Assembly: GCA_032622095.1 (NCBI GenBank)
Contig: CP136064.1
Coordinates: forward strand, 134,921,129-134,985,128
Reading direction: 5' to 3'
Length of the DNA stretch: 64,000 nt
From: Siphonodentalium dalli
Taxonomy: Eukaryota > Mollusca > Scaphopoda > Gadilida > Siphonodentaliidae
Shown here: positions 10,161 to 23,094 of the stretch, piece by piece
How positions within the stretch are numbered: position 1 is the first letter of the stretch
Layout: every line of letters begins with the position of its first letter
Position numbers and translations under genes: made by a program
The notes under the pieces: model-generated
The model's database searches: none
What the model was told of the DNA's origin: nothing
Seen by the model: only the letters and a program-made list of their open reading frames with translations

Positions 10161-10732
10161 ATATTATGGGATATGGGATTATATGATATCCAACATTCTG
10201 ATATTCAATCGAACATCACGTGCCACCCGTGCTCGCGATTATATGCCACTAGCCATCCAATCGCGAACCCCGATTACATATCGTTTGCTATCAAATCCTT
10301 GGCGTATTGGCTGATTTATTAGAGACAAGTTAAGTACCATTTCGGACACCGTTGTATAAATATTTAACACGACTGATAGATTCACTATACGTATATACAT
10401 AATAAATACCGTTATACGTGCTTTTGCGTTGATTTTTAACATTAATTAATTAATTCATTAATTTAATTGTTGTAGCTATTTGCGGTCTGGGTCGTATACA
10501 CAATCCTATATATTCCACTTGAATTATATCCCAATCAATATCAATAGCTTTGTTTGATTTATAATGTATAATTATATCAACGCGATTACACATTGACAAC
10601 TAGCCATTTTTCTTCTGGCATTTATAACCGTTTGTTTTGTGACTTCTTGATTAACCGGAAATTCACAGATAATTGCAATCGTTTTAGTCTTGTTAGTTTA
10701 GTTTGCAGTTATAGTATATACTATATATATAT

Positions 10733-11075
10733 ATCATCCTCAGCATCATCGTCTTCAACATCATCATCATCACCGGCATCATCACCACCGTCATCATCAG
10801 CAGCATCATTATACTTCCTCGCCACAATCGTCATCATGACCCTCACCACCATCATCACCATTATCACCATCCTCACCACCACCACCACCACCAACAACAT
10901 CATCATCATCATCACCGTCATCATCATCATCACCGGCATCACCATCATCAGCAGCATCATTATCATCCTCACCACAATCTTCATCATTATCCTCACCACC
11001 ACCACCACCACCATCATCATCATGATGATCCTCACCACCATCGTCATCCATATCATTAAATCATCATCATCATCA
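10733..11075 (+). repeat. ATC/ACC trinucleotide tract, U2
   Basis: Same tract as in U1 but about 20 bp longer, with an extra ACCATC block before the CAGCAGC interruption and one more ACC before CAACAAC. Apparent ORFs over it are repeat shadows. Confidence 0.95.
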
Positions 11076-11189
11076 AGTCATATAATTCCTTCAATTTCCA
11101 CCTCATGTATATTAAAACAAGAATACACTATATTATACAGAACATTATGTGTTCATTAGCTTCCTCGGCAATGTTCCAGACTATGATAC

Positions 11190-11470
11190 GACTGTGGTCG
11201 GCTGCCAACCATATGCCGATCGACGGTCCGACGTCGGCAAATTACATCGAACCGACGGTGGTAGGCAAGGCGTCGGCTGCCGACCATATGCCGATGTCGA
11301 CTGCCGACGTCATAGCCGACGGCCACGCCGACCGTCGGCAAATGACATCGACCCGACGGTGGTCGGCATGACGTCGGCTGCCGACCACATGTCGGCTGCC
11401 GACGTCGGACCGACGGCCACGCCGACCGTCGGCCCGACGTCGGCGGTCGACGTCGGGCCGACGTCGGGTG
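11190..11470 (+). repeat. CpG-rich CGACGTCGGC array, U2
   Basis: Shorter right end than in U1, passing directly from GACGTCGGGCCGACGTC to GGGTGGC. One GTCGAC is replaced by GTCGGC near 11393. Confidence 0.95.
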
Positions 11471-12791
11471 GCTATCTGGGTTGTTATGAAATTCTGTGTA
11501 TGAACATGAAGTCTCACTTTAATGAATTGTGGATGAATTGACGTGTGTCAACTTGAAGTGTGACTTTAATGAATTGACAATGACTGCAATTTCCTTCGCA
11601 GAAGGAAATCAGTTGTTAGAGCAGGTGAAATTTGGAATGTCACTTTAATGTTGAAGTGCAACTTTGAGATGACTGTGGAAATGTTGATTGCTATGAAAAT
11701 GAAACTTCCCTTTAAAGATTACAATGGGTACTGATTTATATCTTCACCGAAGACAGACAGAAACAGATGTTGACTATTCGTTTTGAGTGTGTTTTATTTA
11801 CGCTGAACTTCAAGTGAAGTCCAATGAATGTACTGGTTCTCTGTCCTGTCCTACGCTGCAAAGTTATTGTTGACAGCTGATGTTACAACTTCCGGTTTGA
11901 CCCGGTGACCTTTCGAGCTCTTCTGTGCCCGTCGGTGGAAATGGTCACCTCGAGGTGATTGCAGACTATAAAATGTTCACAAGTGCTCAGAAATTAGGTG
12001 AATCTTCCTCTGGGTCCAAAGTCCTTAAAGCGCTTCTTCTCGTCCCCTCTGTATATATACGTATATATAAACGAAGTTTGATCCGAAAACGGATTTTGCA
12101 GCCTCTGCAAAATATGTGTGACATATAATGCAATATGATTCTTTTTTGCCATAAATCGACTGATTTATCAAATCGACTGTATTTAATGTCCGAGACAGTC
12201 ACTTAGACATTCTCGCAACCAGCTTTGCAAGTGCAGAGCTGTGTACATCTCATATCCATCTGCATATTTAATTGCTGCAATGGTCAGTTGATATACAAAA
12301 CATAAAATTTCACGAAGAGCGTTTATTTATTAAATAACATACTTGTCCATATATGTATAGCAGATGATGAGATAGTTATGACAGAAAGCTCACGAGGGGG
12401 GATTCAAATAACAAAGTATTCCCATGTTCATGAAATTATATGTATAACGAGTGTGAAATATGTCTCGATATTTATTGACTTACTGTATTTTCGCGACAAT
12501 AAAAACAGTATGTGACTTTAAGTTAATTTTATGGGTGAGATATGGGTCACAGGCAGCGACAGGCACCCTCATTGGATTCAGCATACTTGAATTATGCTAG
12601 AAAACTTAGTTTCATGCTTTCCCCCAAAAATGCCTCTTGTGTTCTAGTATTCCACAAATGTGGCTTTCCCGACCAGACTATATTGTGTAGACTAGTATGA
12701 GAGAGCTATGTTACTAATTACCAGCATTTCAGAGCTATATATACTTTTACAAAGGGTGTGGCTTACCTTACTACTACCCACACTACTACCC

Positions 12792-13145
12792 ACATAAGAA
12801 CTATATTTTGCTATATTTTAGTCATTATAACATAACAACAACTATTAATGAATTGTTCACCAAAGATATGCTAACATGAGTCAGTTTAGTTGGTTAAAAT
12901 TGTCATAATATTCAGTCATATGAGCATTTCTTCGATGCTGGGTATGTCCCTAGCAACCGTTGCTACCAACATAAGTACTAAATTGTGCTATATTCTAGTC
13001 AGGCTTACCAAAACAACAACTATTATGGATTTGTTGACCATAGATATTCTACATTTGTCAGTACATTCGTTAAAATTGTCATAATATCAGCGATATGTGA
13101 ATTTCTTCAATGCCGGGTAGTTGCCTAGCAACCGTTGCTAAGGAA
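12792..13145 (+). repeat. 177-bp tandem pair, U2
   Basis: ACATAAG at 12792 and 12969. Compared with U1, TTTGTTAAAA is TTGGTTAAAA near 12888. Confidence 0.9.
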
Positions 13146-13880
13146 GATCATGTCGCGAATGCCTCCATATCTGAAAATTGTCAGTAGGGCGTGAGGAACA
13201 TATGTGCCAAATTTCATGCTTGTATCACCTTTTGAACAATTGTTACACCAAGCGCCTGGACTATATTAGGTATTAAAGATATTCTATGAAAATAAAGTTC
13301 TGGAGACAACTTCCAATTGAATGTATATAATGGCTACTAGTATGTGTTCCAGTTTTTTGGCCTTAGTTTTTGGTATTTCATCAAATTATCAAATTAGTGC
13401 CTTCTTGTAATCAAACTTGGCCGTTTTTGACATCAAAATGAAGCAAAGTCAACACAAGAAAGCTGCCAATGATTAGATCACAAGTTCAAATGGACCAACT
13501 GATTAAAACAACACAAGTAGTCACCCTAATCGCTTTCAAAACAAAATCACACCTTCGCTGTGAAAGACCTGAGTAACAATCACTTTATTATATCTTAACC
13601 TGTTAACTGTGAATGCCAAGAATAGCATCACTTTATTGACAGTATTGATCATCAAACAATAAATATATACATATCAATATATAAGTGGGTAAAAACATTA
13701 ATAAAAATAGCTGTGCCTTCAGATTTATAGATGTAAGATTGACAACATAATTTTGTAAAAATAAATTTTATTAAGTCAGGTTAAAACAAATCTAAAACAT
13801 TTTGAAGCAATAACACAAACAGAGCAAACAATAAAAATAAATTTAATGTTCTATTCTACTAATATATATATAATATATAT

Positions 13881-14001
13881 AGCCAAGGTCCCAGTTAGCC
13901 AAAGGTCCCAGTTAGCCAAGGTCCCAGTTGGTCAATGTCCCAGTTAGCCAAGGTCCCAGTTAGCCGAAAGTCCCAGTTAGCTGGCATTCCCCCCCCCCCC
14001 C
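13881..14001 (+). repeat. GTCCCAGTT minisatellite and poly-C, U2
   Basis: Six boxes in the same order as U1, 13 C. Confidence 0.93.
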
Positions 14002-14234
14002 ACCACAATCACCATGCCTCCCGAACCGCACATAGTGCCCACGAGCGCACTCCACACCAGTCCACGGCCCAAACCCATCCATCAACTGCACACATTCCGC
14101 CCAGTACAAAAGGCGACGGTCCCACAAATGGTCAGATCTAGCACACATCCCCCTTTAAGAAGTGTATTCTGAGCTAGGACAGAGTGTTTCAAATAACTTA
14201 TACACGGCAGGTACATTTCCAATTAATATGGGCA

Positions 14235-14606
14235 CTAGTACCAAAGTGCGCGATATGTGACTTGTGCTAAAGTTACAAGCACATAATAATAATATTGAAA
14301 GAAGGTATTTGTCATTTTGTTAAAATGTTCACAGTATGTGTTGACTGGTGTGATGAGCAAAGCTGGTTCGATGTGATAAAATTTCCAAATATTCGCAGTC
14401 ACTCTGACAAAAAAGTTGACAAGATCCCTCCAATCCGAGTCAACTGGAATATCGGATGGGTGATGACCAAGGAAGCAGGCCAGTAGCTCTTCCTTTTCCA
14501 GTCCGTCTACATGCAGGGAGGCCTCAATCGCAAACTGGTCAAGAAGATCCTGCCAGACACAGTTCCGTAATTCAGCAAGGAAGATACAATCAATAAATAT
14601 GTGCAT
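14235..14606 (-). pseudogene. LINE-tail remnant, U2
   Basis: Open over 123 codons and apparently identical to the U1 copy. Confidence 0.45.
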
Positions 14607-15729
14607 AATAAGACATATTAATGGTTAATGTTGAAAACAGGGTTAAATTTAGGATGTGTCGACTTGAAATCTGCAAATTGGATGGTGGACTGCAATTCTG
14701 TTTCCATATTTCCCGCCGGGAATTACAAATCTAGTTATTAGTATTATGTTTAGCAATTTTATAAGCTTATATCTCATGAAATACAAGAGCTAGGGAGCTG
14801 AAACTTCGTATTTATATAGACCTATAATAGTTCTAGCAAAATAGCCTATACAGGATTTTGTCCACGACTTACATAGTTATCTCCCTTTATGTGCAAAAAT
14901 GGGAATTGCCGTATCCTGAAAATTATGAGTAGCAGAGACTCGAAATTTGGACCATAGTTACATCTCCTTATGCCCTATTGGTACAACTTTGTAGGAACTG
15001 TTATATCGGAAGTAGTTCTATCGCCGGTATCGTGATGGTTCTTGAATGATTTGTTACAGTTCCTTATGATTTAAAATAATAATTTTCTGTACAAAATCAC
15101 GCATAATAATACATATATGAAAGCTTAAAGGCACGTGTGGCCTTAATTGTCGAAAATATTCATATTTGTTCCAAACACCGTAAACAGAAAAACAGTAAAA
15201 CGCACACAGTTCCGTTCATATATACCATGACCATCGCGTAAACAGCATGTTATCATAAAGACCAACTACATTTTACCTAATCAAGAGCCTGAATGTGTTA
15301 CAGAAGACAGCACAATGCTACTGGCTAATCACACACAAATGGCATAAACGCTCTTTATTATTTCCATATCAGGTATTCACCAACAAAGAACGCTCTTTAT
15401 GTTTACCATCATAATATAAACAAACACCAGAAAAGTAACTTTTTACGCTTTTGTTTACATAACAATGGTCAAGCATATGACCATAACATAATGTTTATGC
15501 GATATTTCTTATTTGTATACGGACAAAGTCTATCTACATTTTGATGTTCTTTCTGTTTGTGGCGGTTTTTGACGGGTGGAGATATTTTCACAGGATACCC
15601 ACCGCCAAGGCCAACAGTACCTTTAAGCTTTCCTGAATGAACAAAGGTTACAGAAGTGCCGTTTTGTCGGAACCTGAACTCTAGATCACAATTAACTCAG
15701 AATTAGCGAGTTAACACGTAAATACCAAC
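14607..15729. other. AT-rich stretch with no recognised element (reference U2)
   Basis: About 1.1 kb between the LINE-tail remnant and the 76-codon ORF. Only small features are visible: CCCGCCGGG at 14711-14719, a TGGTCA-AGCATA-TGACCA inverted repeat near 15467, and repeated CGCTCTTTAT words near 15350 and 15391. No ORF above 60 codons. The same stretch is present in the other units. Confidence 0.7.
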
Positions 15730-15960
15730 ATGTTATCACTGAAAATCAAGCCATCTAAACGTAATTCCTTTGTTTTTGCTGGCGTATCAAATGTTAACCC
15801 CAATTCTGAAGACGACACTGAGTATACGGCATACCTTTATTGCACGTTCCATGCTTTTATAGTAGTTTTTGAGGTGATTGTCGTTGTTTTCATACATTGG
15901 TTGGTAAAACGTCGGTTGCCGACGGATTGCCGACCGAAAACGTCATTGTCGCTAATATGA
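15730..15960 (+). CDS. Unassigned 76-codon ORF, U2
   Basis: Identical peptide to the U1 copies. Coding status unknown. Confidence 0.15.
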   Translation: MLSLKIKPSKRNSFVFAGVSNVNPNSEDDTEYTAYLYCTFHAFIVVFEVIVVVFIHWLVKRRLPTDCRPKTSLSLI

Positions 15961-16370
15961 CGTCGTTGTACGTCTCGTCTGCTGCGTCAATTAGAAAGCT
16001 TCGGTCACATTATTTTCGACTTTAAATTCGTTGCTGATTGGAGCCTAACATTATTATTTCTTCTCTGATGTGAAAATTAATCACAATCGGTGTTAATGGT
16101 TACGCAGAGGACCATACGTGCATGGATACATTTCCTGGGCGGAATAATATATAGGTAAGTTTAATATTTTACCAAAAAAATTTTGCACACTCATGGCAAT
16201 CATCGGAAGTTCCGGGCTCAATTGGTACCCCCAAATAAAACAGCTTTACAATGGCCACATTTGTCTCTATTATATAGAGTTTCTCATTGTATCAAACATA
16301 TTGTTACGTTTTAGACTTGTAGTCTGTTAACACGCCAACATTTATTGAATTTTGGTCTATTGTCAGCGCA

Positions 16371-16419
16371 GTCGGCAACCCGACGTCGGCCCGACGTTGG
16401 CCCGACGTCGGCAATCGAC
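16371..16419 (+). repeat. Short CGACGTCGGC array, U2
   Basis: Three blocks (CCCGACGTCGG, CCCGACGTTGG, CCCGACGTCGG). Confidence 0.85.
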
Positions 16420-18440
16420 AGTGTCGTATTTATTAATTATTATCTAGTCAGGTACATACTTACATATACCGGTATGTAATGTCTAAAAGGTACTTGAATG
16501 TCAATTGAAGGTCCAAATTATGTTCTATTTTATTACGGCGCGGCCCAGTTCTGGAGGGATCAACAAATATGCTTAACATTAACGTTGTATTCGGCCTCTT
16601 TATGCCACAGCAAGATTAATTTTAGTGATATAATTCGGAACGTTTGGGTCCAGAACTTTCTTCGGCATTGATCAATAAAGAGTTTCTTCAACTTCCTTGT
16701 TACGATCTAGTCCTCACATGGTATATACATGTATAAACAAAGGGCATGCATGTGCATGTCACGCATGTGAGAACATTCAATGTAGATTGAACCTAGTTCT
16801 GACATTAGCAGGATTGTTCACGGCATATGCAGTAACTGTTGGTATGGCGTATGGATCAACATAATGTCACCTTCTTCCAAATCACGTCAACAAACGTTAG
16901 AAGTTTTAATGAGCCATGTCCGTTTAAATTATTGCAATGTATTCTATTTATGTAACCGTTACATGTATATTCCTGGATTGGATATTAGGGAAACAGTCTC
17001 TTTTGAAAAGTTTTGTTAAAAAATGCATGTTAAAATTTAATATATGCATGATGAAACGTGAAAAGCGTTTAGCAAGCGCTATTTTGAATTGCACGAATAA
17101 ACTATTGGCAAAAATAATTGTTTCTATTGACATGCCACGTCGGTACTCCCGCCCATCTGTCCCAGTAGATAACTCGGCCATGCATAGGCCTATGTTAGTA
17201 TTGTATGTCATCAGATATCTTTAAACATTGAAAGGTATGTTGCCCTGCATTGGGGTCGATCGGATTCTTTCAAGCACATGTGCAAGTGTGTTTAGTATTC
17301 CCCTCTCTATCTTTACAGGACCACTGTTGGATATGGTAATAACAGCATATGACACCCGTGAATGGAGTTCTTGGTGTGTGAATGGGACATGAATGTAAAC
17401 GGTTGTCTCAAGGGAACATGCAATGTCGGTCGTCTTAAAACTTGCTGCATGATGGTGACAAATTAATTTTATATTAGAAGCAGGATACATGTATCAGAGA
17501 ATTAAAATGGAGACACGGACTCAGTGTATATGAGTGTCGATGATTGCTTCAAATACGCTTGTTTCAGTGAGTGTGAACAAATTCTCATTTTTTTACCGAA
17601 ATGGCTCGTTTATCGATCGGAATGGCACATTGAGATGTCCCTCAATTCGGATCAACCTTGAAAATCGGTCCCGATTTTCGCATATGTCGGGGTTCAAATC
17701 GTGACAACATAATCTACCCCAGATTGCGATGATCTAGGAATCGTTCACGATACATCTGGGATATATCCGTCTGCTGCATGGTGTTTGTCATATTTGTACG
17801 TTACTCCCCGAATAGGACGATCACAGTACGTATACGTGTGTGGCATGATATGTGAATCCAGAGTACATATGCATGCATGTGAAAAAGCCAATCATGCAGA
17901 CTGAACTCTCGGTCGAACAATATGCGTAGATATATATATGATGTGAACTGGAAAGTTAATCGGAATTTCGGAGTATTGGAGCTTCGTGGTACAGAGTTTT
18001 GGACATCCGGGCAATCGAACCCAAGAAGATTGAGCCGGAAAAATCTTTGTACAGGAAACTCTGGGATATAAAATTTCAAATTTCAAATTACAGACATTAT
18101 GTCTAAAGCAAATCTGACGAATTTCACAGAGAACTATGCGTATGGACTGATTTATGCACCTATAATACGCACACACTATCAAAAGATAACATATGGGGGT
18201 TCACGATATGATGGCTATTGGCATATAGTTTCGACCACGGGAGGCGCGCGTGGTTTCGATTGAATATCATATTTAATCTGAAGGGTAATAACTCTATAAA
18301 GAATGTACTTTGACGAAATAACGGCGATTTGTATGAGAAATTGCAACACCACAATAGATCAACTCTGGAGAAATGTAAGTCAAATTCTTCCCTTGGGTGG
18401 GTGGGCTTGGGGTAGGTTTGTGGTTACGCTCTTTAAAAAA
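16420..18440. other. Unassigned stretch with small overlapping ORFs (reference U2)
   Basis: About 2 kb holding several frames of 60-110 codons on both strands, such as 16937-17224 (+, 95 codons), 16948-17211 (-), 17221-17490 (-), 17801-18079 and 17892-18182 (-, overlapping) and 18303-18485 (+). None has a recognisable domain and the frames overlap each other, so they are probably chance. Visible words: TATACATGTATA, GGGCATGCATGTGCATGTCAC, ATCGATCGG, and a donor-like AATGTAAGT near 18372. Equivalent stretches are in U1 (7929-9950), U3, U4, U5 (from 42970, truncated) and U6. Confidence 0.6.
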
Positions 18441-18650
18441 CTTCTCCAAATATGTCCGTTAATTATTTCGTCAAAAACTCTTTAAAACACTTCTCCAAAT
18501 ATGTCCGTTAATTATTTCGTCATAAACAATTCTTCAAATATATCCGTTATTTCGTTTATAAAAATAGTTTCCTATTTCTATATTTCGCTATATTTTCCCA
18601 TTTCGCTTTTTCGTTCTATTTCGCTATTTCGATAATTCGCTATATTTGAC
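18441..18650 (+). repeat. 49-bp repeats and TTTCGCTAT tract, U2
   Basis: Co-linear with U1, period start points 18441 and 18490. Confidence 0.85.
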
Positions 18651-19222
18651 ATATTATGGGATATGGGATTATATGATATCCAACATTCTGATATTCAATC
18701 GAACATCACGTGCCACCCGTGCTCGCGATTATATGCCACTAGCCATCCAATCGCGAACCCCGATTACATATCGTTTGCTATCAAATCCTTGGCGTATTGG
18801 CTGATTTATTAGAGACAAGTTAAGTACCATTTCGGACACCGTTGTATAAATATTTAACACGACTGATAGATTCACTATACGTATATACATAATAAATACC
18901 GTTATACGTGCTTTTGCGTTGATTTTTAACATTAATTAATTAATTCATTAATTTAATTGTTGTAGCTATTTGCGGTCTGGGTCGTATACACAATCCTATA
19001 TATTCCACTTGAATTATATCCCAATCAATATCAATAGCTTTGTTTGATTTATAATGTATAATTATATCAACGCGATTACACATTGACAACTAGCCATTTT
19101 TCTTCTGGCATTTATAACCGTTTGTTTTGTGACTTCTTGATTAACCGGAAATTCACAGATAATTGCAATCGTTTTAGTCTTGTTAGTTTAGTTTGCAGTT
19201 ATAGTATATACTATATATATAT

Positions 19223-19565
19223 ATCATCCTCAGCATCATCGTCTTCAACATCATCATCATCACCGGCATCATCACCACCGTCATCATCAGCAGCATCATT
19301 ATACTTCCTCGCCACAATCGTCATCATGACCCTCACCACCATCATCACCATTATCACCATCCTCACCACCACCACCACCACCAACAACATCATCATCATC
19401 ATCACCGTCATCATCATCATCACCGGCATCACCATCATCAGCAGCATCATTATCATCCTCACCACAATCTTCATCATTATCCTCACCACCACCACCACCA
19501 CCATCATCATCATGATGATCCTCACCACCATCGTCATCCATATCATTAAATCATCATCATCATCA
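19223..19565 (+). repeat. ATC/ACC trinucleotide tract, U3
   Basis: By eye it matches the U2 tract in length and order of interruptions. Apparent ORFs over it are repeat shadows. Confidence 0.95.
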
Positions 19566-19679
19566 AGTCATATAATTCCTTCAATTTCCACCTCATGTAT
19601 ATTAAAACAAGAATACACTATATTATACAGAACATTATGTGTTCATTAGCTTCCTCGGCAATGTTCCAGACTATGATAC

Positions 19680-19960
19680 GACTGTGGTCGGCTGCCAACC
19701 ATATGCCGATCGACGGTCCGACGTCGGCAAATTACATCGAACCGACGGTGGTAGGCAAGGCGTCGGCTGCCGACCATATGCCGATGTCGACTGCCGACGT
19801 CATAGCCGACGGCCACGCCGACCGTCGGCAAATGACATCGACCCGACGGTGGTCGGCATGACGTCGGCTGCCGACCACATGTCGGCTGCCGACGTCGGAC
19901 CGACGGCCACGCCGACCGTCGGCCCGACGTCGGCGGTCGACGTCGGGCCGACGTCGGGTG
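19680..19960 (+). repeat. CpG-rich CGACGTCGGC array, U3
   Basis: Matches the U2 version in length and block order. Confidence 0.95.
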
Positions 19961-21281
19961 GCTATCTGGGTTGTTATGAAATTCTGTGTATGAACATGAA
20001 GTCTCACTTTAATGAATTGTGGATGAATTGACGTGTGTCAACTTGAAGTGTGACTTTAATGAATTGACAATGACTGCAATTTCCTTCGCAGAAGGAAATC
20101 AGTTGTTAGAGCAGGTGAAATTTGGAATGTCACTTTAATGTTGAAGTGCAACTTTGAGATGACTGTGGAAATGTTGATTGCTATGAAAATGAAACTTCCC
20201 TTTAAAGATTACAATGGGTACTGATTTATATCTTCACCGAAGACAGACAGAAACAGATGTTGACTATTCGTTTTGAGTGTGTTTTATTTACGCTGAACTT
20301 CAAGTGAAGTCCAATGAATGTACTGGTTCTCTGTCCTGTCCTACGCTGCAAAGTTATTGTTGACAGCTGATGTTACAACTTCCGGTTTCACCCGGTGACC
20401 TTTCGAGCTCTTCTGTGCCCGTCGGTGGAAATGGTCACCTCGAGGTGATTGCAGACTATAAAATGTTCACAAGTGCTCAGAAATTAGGTGAATCTTCCTC
20501 TGGGTCCAAAGTCCTTAAAGCGCTTCTTCTCGTCCCCTCTGTATATATACGTATATATAAACGAAGTTTGATCCGAAAACGGATTTTGCAGCCTCTGCAA
20601 AATATGTGTGACATATAATGCAATATGATTCTTTTTTGCCATAAATCGACTGATTTATCAAATCGACTGTATTTAATGTCCGAGACAGTCACTTAGACAT
20701 TCTCGCAACCAGCTTTGCAAGTGCAGAGCTGTGTACATCTCATATCCATCTGCATATTTAATTGCTGCAATGGTCAGTTGATATACAAAACATAAAATTT
20801 CACGAAGAGCGTTTATTTATTAAATAACATACTTGTCCATATATGTATAGCAGATGATGAGATAGTTATGACAGAAAGCTCACGAGGGGGGATTCAAATA
20901 ACAAAGTATTCCCATGTTCATGAAATTATATGTATAACGAGTGTGAAATATGTCTCGATATTTATTGACTTACTGTATTTTCGCGACAATAAAAACAGTA
21001 TGTGACTTTAAGTTAATTTTATGGGTGAGATATGGGTCACAGGCAGCGACAGGCACCCTCATTGGATTCAGCATACTTGAATTATGCTAGAAAACTTAGT
21101 TTCATGCTTTCCCCCAAAAATGCCTCTTGTGTTCTAGTATTCCACAAATGTGGCTTTCCCGACCAGACTATATTGTGTAGACTAGTATGAGAGAGCTATG
21201 TTACTAATTACCAGCATTTCAGAGCTATATATACTTTTACAAAGGGTGTGGCTTACCTTACTACTACCCACACTACTACCC

Positions 21282-21635
21282 ACATAAGAACTATATTTTG
21301 CTATATTTTAGTCATTATAACATAACAACAACTATTAATGAATTGTTCACCAAAGATATGCTAACATGAGTCAGTTTAGTTGGTTAAAATTGTCATAATA
21401 TTCAGTCATATGAGCATTTCTTCGATGCTGGGTATGTCCCTAGCAACCGTTGCTACCAACATAAGTACTAAATTGTGCTATATTCTAGTCAGGCTTACCA
21501 AAACAACAACTATTATGGATTTGTTGACCATAGATATTCTACATTTGTCAGTACATTCGTTAAAATTGTCATAATATCAGCGATATGTGAATTTCTTCAA
21601 TGCCGGGTAGTTGCCTAGCAACCGTTGCTAAGGAA
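21282..21635 (+). repeat. 177-bp tandem pair, U3
   Basis: Co-linear with U2, palindromes intact. Confidence 0.9.
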
Positions 21636-22370
21636 GATCATGTCGCGAATGCCTCCATATCTGAAAATTGTCAGTAGGGCGTGAGGAACATATGTGCCAA
21701 ATTTCATGCTTGTATCACCTTTTGAACAATTGTTACACCAAGCGCCTGGACTATATTAGGTATTAAAGATATTCTATGAAAATAAAGTTCTGGAGACAAC
21801 TTCCAATTGAATGTATATAATGGCTACTAGTATGTGTTCCAGTTTTTTGGCCTTAGTTTTTGGTATTTCATCAAATTATCAAATTAGTGCCTTCTTGTAA
21901 TCAAACTTGGCCGTTTTTGACATCAAAATGAAGCAAAGTCAACACAAGAAAGCTGCCAATGATTAGATCACAAGTTCAAATGGACCAACTGATTAAAACA
22001 ACACAAGTAGTCACCCTAATCGCTTTCAAAACAAAATCACACCTTCGCTGTGAAAGACCTGAGTAACAATCACTTTATTATATCTTAACCTGTTAACTGT
22101 GAATGCCAAGAATAGCATCACTTTATTGACAGTATTGATCATCAAACAATAAATATATACATATCAATATATAAGTGGGTAAAAACATTAATAAAAATAG
22201 CTGTGCCTTCAGATTTATAGATGTAAGATTGACAACATAATTTTGTAAAAATAAATTTTATTAAGTCAGGTTAAAACAAATCTAAAACATTTTGAAGCAA
22301 TAACACAAACAGAGCAAACAATACAAATAAATTTAATGTTCTATTCTACTAATATATATATAATATATAT

Positions 22371-22489
22371 AGCCAAGGTCCCAGTTAGCCAAAGGTCCCA
22401 GTTAGCCAAGGTCCCAGTTGGTCAATGTCCCAGTTAGCCGAAAGTCCCAGTTAGCCAAGGTCCCAGTTAGCTGGCATTTCCCCCCCCCC
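22371..22489 (+). repeat. GTCCCAGTT minisatellite and poly-C, U3
   Basis: Six boxes, but the CGAAA and CAAGG variants are in swapped order compared with U1 and U2. 10 C. Confidence 0.93.
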
Positions 22490-22722
22490 ACCACAATCAC
22501 CATGCCTCCCGAACCGCACATAGTGCCCACGAGCGCACTCCACACCAGTCCACGGCCCAAACCCATCCATCAACTGCACACATTCCGCCCAGTACAAAAG
22601 GCGACGGTTCCACAAATGGTCAGATCTAGCACACATCCCCCTTTAAGAAGTGTATTCTGAGCTAGGACAGAGTGTTTCAAATAACTTATACACGGCAGGT
22701 ACATTTCCAATTAATATGGGCA

Positions 22723-23094
22723 CTAGTACCAAAGTGCGCGATATGTGACTTGTGCTAAAGTTACAAGCACATAATAATAATATTGAAAGAAGGTATTTGT
22801 CATTTTGTTAAAATGTTCACAGTATGTGTTGACTGGTGTGATGAGCAAAGCTGGTTCGATGTGATAAAATTTCCAAATATTCGCAGTCACTCTGACAAAA
22901 AAGCTGACAAGATCCCTCCAATCCGAGTCAACTGGAATATCGGATGGGTGATGACCAAGGAAGCAGGCCAGTAGCTCTTCCTTTTCCAGTCCGTCTACAT
23001 GCAGGGAGGCCTCAATCGCAAACTGGTCAAGAAGATCCTGCCAGACACAGTTCCGTAATTCAGCAAGGAAGATACAATCAATAAATATGTGCAT
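22723..23094 (-). pseudogene. LINE-tail remnant, U3
   Basis: Open over 123 codons with one substitution (LVSFF for LVNFF, from AAGCTGAC). Confidence 0.45.

Larger units (their letters stand above)
1..10330 (+). repeat. Macrosatellite unit U1 (with internal 1.83-kb duplication)
   Basis: This is a full unit by the phase used here. It is 10330 bp instead of about 8.5 kb because segment 4163-5997 is repeated at 5998-7831. Compared with U2 and later units it lacks an 8-bp duplication (TCAAATTA) near 3068 and has one fewer CGACGTCGGC block near 7900. It is the most divergent of the complete units, though the difference is small. Its trinucleotide tract is also slightly shorter. Confidence 0.95.
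10331..18820 (+). repeat. Macrosatellite unit U2 (plain form; reference map)
   Basis: This 8490-bp unit serves as the reference. Map: AT-rich lead 10331-10732; trinucleotide tract 10733-11075; CGACGTCGGC array 11190-11470; hairpin and promoter-like region 11590-12115; 177-bp tandem pair 12792-13145; minisatellite plus poly-C 13881-14001; GC-richer ~200-bp block 14002-14190; LINE-tail remnant (minus) 14235-14606; AT-rich stretch with no recognised element 14607-15729; 76-codon ORF 15730-15960; short CGACGTCGGC array 16371-16419; unassigned stretch with small overlapping ORFs 16420-18440; 49-bp repeats and TTTCGCTAT tract 18441-18650. It carries a private micro-inversion at 14701-14711. Confidence 0.95.
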
